Assembly (NCBI RefSeq): GCF_004295665.1 | Contig: NZ_CP034759.1 | Location: 1,302,001 to 1,366,000, forward strand | DNA length: 64,000 nt | Direction: 5' to 3' | DNA from: Litorilituus sediminis | GTDB taxonomy: Bacteria > Pseudomonadota > Gammaproteobacteria > Enterobacterales > Alteromonadaceae | Shown: one piece after another, positions 18,110 through 26,112 of the stretch | Layout of the letters: every line of letters starts with the position of its first letter | Position numbering within the stretch: position 1 is the first letter of the stretch | Position numbers and translations under genes: made by a program | Notes under the pieces: model-generated | Told to the model about the DNA's origin: nothing | The model's database searches: none | The model's input: the letters and a program-made list of their open reading frames with translations, nothing else

Positions 18110-18967
18110 ATGAAAGCATTAATAATAGGTAAAAGTGGCCAATTGGCGCACGAATTAAGGGATGAACAACCAAATAACGCTGAAGTGTTATGTTTAGGTA
18201 GAGACGATGTAGATATTTGCTCTGTGGAATCACTAGACAATGCCATAACTAGACTCTCTCCTAGCGTTATCATTAATGCTTCGGCCTATACTGCCGTGGA
18301 TAAAGCCGAATCAGATGAGGACGCTGCTTATGCAATAAACCAACATGCCGTTGAAAACATTGCTAAATTGGCAAATAAGTACAGTATACGCCTACTTCAT
18401 GTTTCCACAGACTTTGTCTTTGACGGCCAACAAAGCAAAGCTTACCTTGTTGATGATAATACTAATCCTTGTGGGGTATATGGCGCTTCTAAACTTGCTG
18501 GCGAGCAAGAGATTCAAGAACACTGCCCTGAAAACAGTGCCATTGTCAGAACATCTTGGTTGTACTCATCTTATGGTAATAACTTTGTCAAAACCATGCT
18601 TAAGCTAATGCAAGAAAAGCCAGAGCTAGGTGTGGTTTGTGATCAAATTGGCTGCCCTACCTCAGCTAACAGCTTAGCTAAATTTTTATGGAAATTAACT
18701 GAGCAGCAAAGCATTGTGCCAATATACCACTGGAGCGATTACGGTGTCGCGTCTTGGTATGATTTTGCTGTAGCGATTCAAAATATTGCTTTTGATGAAG
18801 GTTTACTAAAAGAGAAAATACCAGTAAAACCTATTCCTGCAACTAGCTACCCTACTCCTGCCAAAAGGCCAAACTTTAGCTTACTCAATGCGAGTGAATC
18901 TTATTTCATTGAGTCTTCAGCTCATTGGACTGTGCAATTAAAACAATGTATCAGCAAACTGAGCTAA
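18110..18967 (+). CDS. rmlD: dTDP-4-dehydrorhamnose reductase
   Basis: A 285-residue SDR-family reductase. GKSGQLAHEL is the cofactor-binding loop, NASAYTAVDKAESD and STDFVFDG are typical RmlD blocks, and YGASKLAGEQ holds the catalytic Tyr and Lys. It reduces dTDP-4-keto-L-rhamnose to dTDP-L-rhamnose. It is the last gene of the plus-strand cluster and is followed by a strong terminator. Expression may be lower than that of rmlACB because of the hairpin just upstream. Confidence 0.96.
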   Translation: MKALIIGKSGQLAHELRDEQPNNAEVLCLGRDDVDICSVESLDNAITRLSPSVIINASAYTAVDKAESDEDAAYAINQHAVENIAKLANKYSIRLLHVSTDFVFDGQQSKAYLVDDNTNPCGVYGASKLAGEQEIQEHCPENSAIVRTSWLYSSYGNNFVKTMLKLMQEKPELGVVCDQIGCPTSANSLAKFLWKLTEQQSIVPIYHWSDYGVASWYDFAVAIQNIAFDEGLLKEKIPVKPIPATSYPTPAKRPNFSLLNASESYFIESSAHWTVQLKQCISKLS

Positions 18968-18991
18968 TTTTGCATTAATATAAAAACGCTC

Positions 18992-19022
18992 AAAAGGTAA
19001 AAGATTAGACTTTTACCTTTTT
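18992..19022 (+). terminator. Terminator of the O-antigen cluster
   Basis: A perfect 12-bp stem (18992-19003 with 19010-19021), a 6-nt loop, and a T-tract on its 3' side. It lies 25 bp after the rmlD stop codon and closes the plus-strand run that began with wzz. Confidence 0.85.
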
Positions 19023-19138
19023 ACAAACTTAAATAGCTAACTAAAATTTACCAAGTAAGCTTGTTGAACAAATTCATAACATCTACGCTATAGCAAAAAA
19101 AGATGTACACCATTCATTCAACATTAAGAAATGTATTT

Positions 19139-20632
19139 TCACCTAATAAGTCTTTTTATTACGATTAGCAGACCTACTTTATCAAGCGCTTTTTTCAACA
19201 TAGATTTTATTATCTGAATATTTGTCTTGGGGTTGATTTTATAATTTAAAGACTCTTTCCAGTTTTCACTTATAATATCTTTATAGAGTTTATATGACGG
19301 CTCTGAACGATATTTTGTATCAAGCCCTAACATTTCTTCTAATAACTCACGGTTATTATATGGTGTAAATACCTCTTGCGATATATCCCACTCTAATTGA
19401 CTTTGAGCTTGCCAAGAGCCCATTCTATGCTCCCAATAAAAAAGGTCTAATATGTCATAACCTAGTTTTTCGCATAATGGGTTAGCCTCACTAAACCAGC
19501 GCTCAACTTCTTCAACTATAAAATCTAGCTCCTTCCATCCTGGCTCAGTTAATGATATTAGTTCCCAATAATCACTTACCTTAACTTTTTTACCAGAAGG
19601 GAAATAGTAACACCTCGCTATTTCTGAGCAATTGCCCTTTAGACACATTTTATCTTTTATTTCAGAATGGAAAAGACCATTGGCAATTATGCCCCAATCA
19701 TTAAAATGATTGGGTTCAGTATTCGTTTCGTAGATTTGTCTAAATTCGTTCGATGGGTTTTGAGTACAATCTATAATATTGTGGGTAAAATTATTATCTT
19801 GCAACAGCTTCCGAGGAATAGATATATCAGTTGACTCTTCATTTAGATCTCTATATTTCAGAGTATATATGTACATATCGTTCAGGTAGTCTTTCGCTAG
19901 CGATAAAAGAAGTCGCGCATCCCAACCAGCTGTAACAGGAAAAGACAAATCATATCTATTATTTGCTATCTGAATTGACTCTTTAATTTTTCTCGTACAT
20001 ATTGCTTTAGATAAATGATAATCACCCCTCGATTTTAACGGCTTACGAGGCCAAAAGCGCTCTTGAGCTAGGAGCTCAGTCTTTAACATATGATTAGGTA
20101 TCAAACTACGTACTGAATTTCTTGTTGATAACCCACTCGGCATAAAATGCTCTATATTATCTTTAACATATTTTGAGTTGTCATAAATACCCAACTCTTT
20201 TTCCCCACTCTCGATAACCCCCATATGATTAAGTATTGAAACTGAACTTCCTGCACAGAACTCATCTATACTAGTCGTATAAAAAAATCGCTTCAAACAG
20301 CATGCATCACCAATAAATACATAACCATCCACATCTTTTATTGCTAAAACAAACCGACCAGAAAGGCTATCGAGATAATCATAAAACTCTTCTTTATCGC
20401 TATATTTCAATGCTATTTTAGTGATTACATCTTGATTATTAGAATGCAAACTATTTGGATCAATAATAAATCCAATAAGTAAAACATCGTGCTTCATTTG
20501 AGATGTATAAGTAATTTCACAACTTAAATGATGATAAATATTAAATTTGTGAAACCGAGTATTCAGGAAGTCGGGAATTACACCAGAAGGCTGCTCTGCA
20601 GATAAGAAAAATTGATTCTTGAATAAATCCAT
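19139..20632 (-). CDS. Asparagine-synthase-like protein with altered motifs
   Basis: A 497-residue protein with the two-domain plan of class B asparagine synthetases: an N-terminal Ntn-like region (SGRFVLAIKD at 91-100) and a C-terminal PP-loop ATPase-like region. The N-terminus MDLFKNQFF lacks Cys2, the glutaminase nucleophile. The ATP-pyrophosphatase loop, usually SGGxDS, reads TAGWDA (234-239). So glutamine hydrolysis is unlikely, though adenylate chemistry on a carboxylate might remain. Such proteins recur in surface-polysaccharide loci, where amidation of sugar acids has been suggested. It lies opposite to the O-antigen cluster and convergent with it. Function is unproven. Confidence 0.7.
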   Translation of the reverse strand: MDLFKNQFFLSAEQPSGVIPDFLNTRFHKFNIYHHLSCEITYTSQMKHDVLLIGFIIDPNSLHSNNQDVITKIALKYSDKEEFYDYLDSLSGRFVLAIKDVDGYVFIGDACCLKRFFYTTSIDEFCAGSSVSILNHMGVIESGEKELGIYDNSKYVKDNIEHFMPSGLSTRNSVRSLIPNHMLKTELLAQERFWPRKPLKSRGDYHLSKAICTRKIKESIQIANNRYDLSFPVTAGWDARLLLSLAKDYLNDMYIYTLKYRDLNEESTDISIPRKLLQDNNFTHNIIDCTQNPSNEFRQIYETNTEPNHFNDWGIIANGLFHSEIKDKMCLKGNCSEIARCYYFPSGKKVKVSDYWELISLTEPGWKELDFIVEEVERWFSEANPLCEKLGYDILDLFYWEHRMGSWQAQSQLEWDISQEVFTPYNNRELLEEMLGLDTKYRSEPSYKLYKDIISENWKESLNYKINPKTNIQIIKSMLKKALDKVGLLIVIKRLIR

Positions 20633-20956
20633 AATTTAAAACCATCAAAAGGGAAGCTGGATCATAACCTCTTCTCAAAACAATATGAAGTCATTTAGTT
20701 AAGCGTTATTGAGCACTATTAATTCTAAGCCTTTTATACTTCGCCTAGTAACAAAGGTTTCCTCCAAAAATAGAAAACATCAATATTCTGCTATGCACCT
20801 TGCAAGAAATGCAAGCACTTGATCTAGAATAATAATTAGCTAGTTCTGATGTTTTAGGCAAACAATCAATTTAATTTTTTGATAGCTTTGTAACAGCCAC
20901 TTTTATGGGCTTGCTAAATGTAATAATATGAAGTCAAACACATACAAGGACAGTAA
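20633..20956. other. Divergent intergenic region
   Basis: A 324-bp AT-rich gap between the divergent asparagine-synthase-like and Ig-repeat lipoprotein genes. It must hold promoters for both. I see no RNA gene, repeat or convincing ORF in it. Confidence 0.5.
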
Positions 20957-23083
20957 ATGATAGCTATGACTAAGCACATTTTTCTCTATTTTATCTTCAT
21001 AACGCTGCTGACTGCCTGTGGTGGAGGTAGTGACGCAGATAATAACCAACCTACGCCCGAACCAGCCCCAATAATTAGCAGCTTTACCGCCAGTAAAACT
21101 ACTATTATGGCTGGCGAAACTATCGAGCTATTCGCTGATTTTTCCAATGGCACAGCCAGCATTGATAACGGTGTGGGTACTATTAGTTCGAATACGCCAG
21201 TAAGCATAATTCCTGAAAACAACACAACTTATATGCTTACTGTTACCAATTCAGCAGGTGTTACTGTTACCGCGCAAGTAGCTATTGAAATAATACTTCC
21301 CGAAATCATCAGTTTTTCTGTCTCTGCAAGTGAGATTTTAGCAGGCGATAAAGTAAAGATTATCGCTGACTTTTCTCATGGCACAGCATCTATTGATAAC
21401 AATGTAGGTGAGATCACTTCAGGCATAGAAAAAACGATATTCCCAGAAACCACCACTATTTACACATTAACTGTAACAAATGACTATGGGGTATCCACAA
21501 CACAAACTATTACGGTTGAAGTAGTGCCATTGCTCGTAAACATTTTTGTTCCTAATACAATCACCGATACTAGTGTCCCTGTTGGTGTTACAATTGAATC
21601 TACCTTTGAAATCAACGAAATAACAGCGTCAATTGAAGAGTTAACAACTCAACTTGAGTTTGTACCTACAGGTAACGGCGGCTATTATGGCAGCACTATC
21701 TATTTAACAGGTAAACCAGATGGAGAATATACATTAACGGTTACCGCAACAGATATATTTGCTGGTAGCAATACGGCAACTAAAACTATAATAATGGATA
21801 ACCCACCATCAATCACCTTAACAACACCGTTAGAAGGCACAGTGGCAACCCCTGAATTATCAATCAATCTTAGTTGTGATGACAATGTATCTGATACCGA
21901 AATTACAGTTCGAGCGACTACAAATTGGCAAGACGGTAACATATTAACCACTGGAGTGAATCAAATTCAAGGTACTTTTGATTTAAGTGCCTATGAAGGC
22001 CAAGCTGTAACCCTTAATACTGAATGCAAAGATAGCTCAAATCAGCTAACATCAACTAGCACATCGATATTTGTTGAGTCCTCAAACATACTGAGAACCA
22101 TTAAAGACTTCTCAACAGCAATAACAGATTACGATAATTCAAGAGCTTTAGTTCATAAAACCAATAATAACAATGCTAGCTTAGCAATCACCAATATAAA
22201 TTCTAATAACGATGAAACAGTAGACGTCCCTTCTAACGTTATTATTGTAGACAGTATGCTAACGCCAACCGGCGCAGTATATCAAGCAGTCAATAGTGAC
22301 TGGAATTATGAACCTAGGCATTCGCTAGCAGTTACATATGATTGGAATAATGGTGAGCTATTAAATCTTGGCTGGACAGGGTCAGTAAGTGCAGCAGGAA
22401 ACTACTTATCTTATATTCAAAACGACTCTTTATGGCAAAGAAATTTGTTAACTAAGGCTAATACATGGATGAGTAGTATTTCTACTCACAGATATGAAAA
22501 TGAAAATGATTACTCTCTGCATGATATTAGTGGTAATGGCACAGTTGTATATAACATTAGTGCGCAAGGGTATGTAAGCGATATCAAAAAGAACGACAAT
22601 AATAGCGTTACAACGTTCTCGTTTGGAAGAGATCCGTTAACCGACGGTACAATAAGCGTATACCTAAAGGTTAATAGAGTTACGAATACTACACTAGCCA
22701 TTGCCATGCATGATGGCAACAATGAAGTAATGCTCACTGACAGTTACGATTACGATAGCTTTGATCCCGAGCCACATACTTATTATGCGGTAAATAACGG
22801 CTGGGTTGCCTATACCAACTTAGGCAGTACAGAACAAACTCATGTTTGGACACGAGATACTCAGGGCACCTTAGCACAAAGAACTTTCTTTAGTTCAGAT
22901 AGCTTAATCGACACCCTGGCAGACAATGGCGAGTTGATGTTAATTCACGACAACAAACGCTACTTGAGTAAGCCTAATGAAGAATTGATATTAATCGGCT
23001 CTAGTCTAGGAAAAAGTAAGTATATTAATGGTAAGTGGTATATAGCCATTGGCCGAACACTATTTCAGATAAATCTTGATTAA
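20957..23083 (+). CDS. Ig-like-repeat surface lipoprotein
   Basis: A 708-residue predicted lipoprotein. The leader ends in LLTACGGGSD (lipobox LTAC). Two similar Ig-like units follow: ISSFTASKTTIMAGETIELF...ASIDNGVG near residues 39-78 and ISFSVSASEILAGDKVKII...ASIDNNVG near 115-153. A third beta-rich unit and a Thr/Asn-rich C-terminal half, perhaps a beta-propeller, complete it. The ATG at 20957 has AAGGA 6 nt upstream. Function is unknown; adhesion or cell-surface binding is a guess from the architecture. A broken copy of its last 40 or so codons lies just downstream. Confidence 0.72.
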   Translation: MIAMTKHIFLYFIFITLLTACGGGSDADNNQPTPEPAPIISSFTASKTTIMAGETIELFADFSNGTASIDNGVGTISSNTPVSIIPENNTTYMLTVTNSAGVTVTAQVAIEIILPEIISFSVSASEILAGDKVKIIADFSHGTASIDNNVGEITSGIEKTIFPETTTIYTLTVTNDYGVSTTQTITVEVVPLLVNIFVPNTITDTSVPVGVTIESTFEINEITASIEELTTQLEFVPTGNGGYYGSTIYLTGKPDGEYTLTVTATDIFAGSNTATKTIIMDNPPSITLTTPLEGTVATPELSINLSCDDNVSDTEITVRATTNWQDGNILTTGVNQIQGTFDLSAYEGQAVTLNTECKDSSNQLTSTSTSIFVESSNILRTIKDFSTAITDYDNSRALVHKTNNNNASLAITNINSNNDETVDVPSNVIIVDSMLTPTGAVYQAVNSDWNYEPRHSLAVTYDWNNGELLNLGWTGSVSAAGNYLSYIQNDSLWQRNLLTKANTWMSSISTHRYENENDYSLHDISGNGTVVYNISAQGYVSDIKKNDNNSVTTFSFGRDPLTDGTISVYLKVNRVTNTTLAIAMHDGNNEVMLTDSYDYDSFDPEPHTYYAVNNGWVAYTNLGSTEQTHVWTRDTQGTLAQRTFFSSDSLIDTLADNGELMLIHDNKRYLSKPNEELILIGSSLGKSKYINGKWYIAIGRTLFQINLD

Positions 23084-23221
23084 GTAAATGTAAAAACCAA
23101 ATAGAATTTATACTTTTTGTGGTCCCTTAACTATGGTTATTTAGTATATATTTCAAAACCTTTAAACTGCTATTTTGCCTATGGGCTTATACATTTACTA
23201 GCGTTCAAGCAATACTTAAGG

Positions 23222-23346
23222 TACTTGAGCAAGCCTGATGGCGAGCTAATCACTTTGGGATTCTTTTAGGAAAAGCAGTTTATAAAAATAATACTTGGTA
23301 CCTCATAGAAGGTAACACTCTCTCCACGCTTACTATCAATAATTAA
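23222..23346 (+). pseudogene. Frameshifted C-terminal remnant of the lipoprotein
   Basis: Read in frame from 23222 the sequence gives YLSKPDGELITLG. After a one-base shift near 23263 it gives LLGKAVYKNNTWYLIEGNTL and ends at a TAA at 23344. The intact gene ends YLSKPNEELILIGSSLGKS, KYINGKWYIAIGRTLFQ, so this is a diverged second copy of the 3' end. It sits immediately before a strong terminator. This suggests a tandem duplication, or an older paralogue mostly deleted. Confidence 0.8.
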
Positions 23347-23352
23347 TAATCT

Positions 23353-23391
23353 ACCTCGGTTAGTTAAAGCTACTTTTTAACTAACCGAGGT
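23353..23391. terminator. Strong hairpin between convergent genes
   Basis: A perfect 16-bp inverted repeat (23353-23368 with 23376-23391) with a 7-nt loop lies between the lipoprotein remnant (+) and the pyruvyltransferase gene (-). T-rich stretches flank the loop side rather than the outside, so it may also act as an RNA-stabilising structure. Confidence 0.7.
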
Positions 23392-23447
23392 TGCTGAAGG
23401 TTCAAACGTATGAATGCCGGTTTTCTATTTTAATTGACACCATGCTC

Positions 23448-24644
23448 TTAGAGTGACGCTAATAAGGCATGATAATTGGCCTTGACTAAGGCTATATTTT
23501 GATTTGATTTCGTCTTAAGATTTTCCGAGCTTTCTTTAGTAACAAGTGAAGGCAAGTTAGGCAACTCAGTTATATCATAACACTGATTAAATGGAGCAAC
23601 ACTCCACTCTTGAAGAAAGGCATCTAGCTTTTGTACCAGAGGGTTTATACCATAATGTGGTACGCTATAGGACATGGCTGTAATCACTCCATGTAAACTA
23701 GTTCCAAAAAAAAGCTCAGCATTTTTAATTACATACATAATCTGCCAAATATTCAAATCATGTAATAGTACAGTTTGCTTAGGCAATGCTCGGTGTACTT
23801 TATTTAAAAGTTGATGATCATCATGCCCAGAAGCATAACCTATAGGCAATAGTACTACCTTCTTATTCAGCCTGCTTGCTAGATCATCAATTAATAACGT
23901 TAATTTATTTGCAGAACAACCAACTTTCCCAGGAGCAGCTTGAAAAACTACATACTGTACTGGTAGCTCTTCAACAAACGTATCATCTATCTTTGCTTCA
24001 AGATCAGATTGAGCAAGCAGGTCAGACATTATATAAGCTGAATCTGGCGCTAATACAGTATCTTTATATAAAGGACTTATTTCCTCGTATGTTCTTACAT
24101 CTCTTACCGAGAAATAACTAGCGTTAGCAAATCGAGCAGACACATCTGCAAGCTCTGTTTGAGTTAAGCTCTGCACATCACCTCCCACTGTATTAAATAC
24201 TATATTAACAGGTTGAGAAAATGCTTTTTGCGGAGGAATAAATGGATATTCCCACTGAGCAGAATATCGGGTGTCGGCAAATTTAGCGAACAATGCCGGC
24301 AAAACCTTTCTAAAAATTTTCAAAGCAAAGTGATACAAACTACTACCTTGCATATGCAGATATAGTGTTTGATTCTTAGTACATAAAACCTCTCCACCAA
24401 CAACAACTATGACTGAATTAGCAGGCAAGCTTTGAGTTAGCTCATTTATACTTTTTGTTTCTTTACAAAGATAATGACTTAAATTTGACTGACTAATAGC
24501 GGCAAACTCAAACTCAAACTCCTCCAAGATGTGCTTAGCATACTTCTCAACAAACATTTGAAACAAAATAGGCATAATATTATCGCCATAATTGTATCGA
24601 TCAAACGCGCCATATAGCACAATCTTCTTCAAAGTACTCTCCAT
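23448..24644 (-). CDS. Polysaccharide pyruvyl transferase family protein
   Basis: A 398-residue protein. The N-terminus VLYGAFDRYNYGDNIMP is the family's opening (G-x-x-N-x-GD). Mid-protein SYFSVRDVRTYE and the C-terminal FFGTSLHGVITAMSYSVP (with the conserved S/T-x-H-G) complete it. The family adds pyruvate ketals to exopolysaccharide sugars, though many members are uncharacterised. It lies 8 bp downstream of a flippase gene on the same strand, so the two probably form an operon acting on a second surface polymer or on a modification of the O antigen. Confidence 0.8.
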   Translation of the reverse strand: MESTLKKIVLYGAFDRYNYGDNIMPILFQMFVEKYAKHILEEFEFEFAAISQSNLSHYLCKETKSINELTQSLPANSVIVVVGGEVLCTKNQTLYLHMQGSSLYHFALKIFRKVLPALFAKFADTRYSAQWEYPFIPPQKAFSQPVNIVFNTVGGDVQSLTQTELADVSARFANASYFSVRDVRTYEEISPLYKDTVLAPDSAYIMSDLLAQSDLEAKIDDTFVEELPVQYVVFQAAPGKVGCSANKLTLLIDDLASRLNKKVVLLPIGYASGHDDHQLLNKVHRALPKQTVLLHDLNIWQIMYVIKNAELFFGTSLHGVITAMSYSVPHYGINPLVQKLDAFLQEWSVAPFNQCYDITELPNLPSLVTKESSENLKTKSNQNIALVKANYHALLASL

Positions 24645-24652
24645 TTTCGCTT

Positions 24653-25954
24653 TTAATTATCTACAAGTTGCCTATCATGCTGTTTAGCAGAATAGATAAC
24701 AAATGAGATGATAATGAGTTGAGGGATTATGCCAAATAAACTGTAGATAGCAACAGCGTAAACATCATCGGAAAATAGGCTGTAACCTATATAAAACCCC
24801 AAACTTGATAAAACAAAATTCAATAGACTATTAAGCAATAAAAATCTCTCTAGCCTTAACACTGGGATAGCTGCAACACAAGGACGATTAATAAAATTAA
24901 AATAAAACCAAACACTAAGCCATTGTGATAACGCACCAGCTAACCGCCAGCCATCACCAAACACCAGAGTAAAAAGCTCTGGGCCAAACAAGATAAAAAT
25001 CAGCAGAGGAATAACGCCGATCAACGCTAACCACATGGTTCCTTTTACAATTAAAGGACTAATAGGCCTTCTATTATTAAATGCTTGATTTACTTGAGGG
25101 TAAATTACATCATTCACAGATTTAGCAATCAATGTAACAGGTAATTGCAATACTGTTCTGCACAAAGCATAAAAACCTACTGAAGTAGCGCCGAATAAAC
25201 TTGCTAGTAATAATACCGGAATATTTTGATTTAAGTTTACAAGGAGTCCCTGTGGACTTCTAAATAGAGGAAACTCTTTGTGCCTCCTAACCTGCTGCAT
25301 ATCAAATGATGCATTTAACGGTAAAAAATGGTTTTTAACTTTTTTCAAGTTCACCGATAACAGTAAAAATAATCCCTGAAATAATGTCGCAAAGATTGTC
25401 AAAATAATTAAAGACTTGCCAAAAGGAGCAAACATCCCTACAGCTATTTTAGTCAGGTTCAATAGCAGTGATTGAGCCACTATTGCCTTAGCATTTATTT
25501 TAAATAGCTTGTGCCTGATAACCCATTGTGTGCAAATAGCTAACAAAGTACTTGCTAATACTGCTAAAGGTAAAGCTAGCGCAATAAAGCCTGTACCTAT
25601 ATCATCTAACCCCAACAAGCCAGTAACATTTTCTTGAAAAAGCAAAATAATTACAAAGACTATTAACGCAAATATTAATGCTATTCTTAAAGAATTATTA
25701 GCCACTTTTATGGCGTTACTATTTTTTTTAGGAAGTACAATTGCAATAGGAAAGCTCAGCGAAGCGAGTGGAAGTAAAATTGCAAGGATGGCTAAAAAAC
25801 TACCCAGAATACCAATAGCTTCAGGCGTATATAACCTTGTAATAATAGGAGACGCAAGCAAAGACAAAATTTGCGCCCCCGCAGTTCCGCCACTGACTAT
25901 CATTATATTTTGAATGAGCTTATTTTTAAGGAGCTTGTGTATTGATAAAAGCAA
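24653..25954 (-). CDS. Second polysaccharide flippase (Wzx-like)
   Basis: A 433-residue membrane protein of the MOP superfamily with about 12 hydrophobic segments. The start region NKLIQNIMIVSGGTAGAQIL followed by SPIITRLYTPEAIG is typical of lipopolysaccharide-export flippases. The likely start is a TTG (25952-25954) since no ATG lies between the upstream in-frame stop and an internal ATG at 25901-25903, which would cut into the first helix; no strong ribosome site is seen. Its pairing with the pyruvyltransferase gene suggests a substrate different from that of the first Wzx. Confidence 0.8.
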   Translation of the reverse strand: MLLSIHKLLKNKLIQNIMIVSGGTAGAQILSLLASPIITRLYTPEAIGILGSFLAILAILLPLASLSFPIAIVLPKKNSNAIKVANNSLRIALIFALIVFVIILLFQENVTGLLGLDDIGTGFIALALPLAVLASTLLAICTQWVIRHKLFKINAKAIVAQSLLLNLTKIAVGMFAPFGKSLIILTIFATLFQGLFLLLSVNLKKVKNHFLPLNASFDMQQVRRHKEFPLFRSPQGLLVNLNQNIPVLLLASLFGATSVGFYALCRTVLQLPVTLIAKSVNDVIYPQVNQAFNNRRPISPLIVKGTMWLALIGVIPLLIFILFGPELFTLVFGDGWRLAGALSQWLSVWFYFNFINRPCVAAIPVLRLERFLLLNSLLNFVLSSLGFYIGYSLFSDDVYAVAIYSLFGIIPQLIIISFVIYSAKQHDRQLVDN

Positions 25955-26112
25955 AACAGTCTGTTTTCTCGTCGTTTAAACACCGTAAATTTGCTTCTAA
26001 ATATCAAGCAATATAAGGTTGCAATATTGTTATTGCTATAGCATACATCCTTGTAATCTATAGACAGAGTTTTCGTACCCGCCTATTTTAATAAGCGAAT
26101 AGTAACTTGGGA

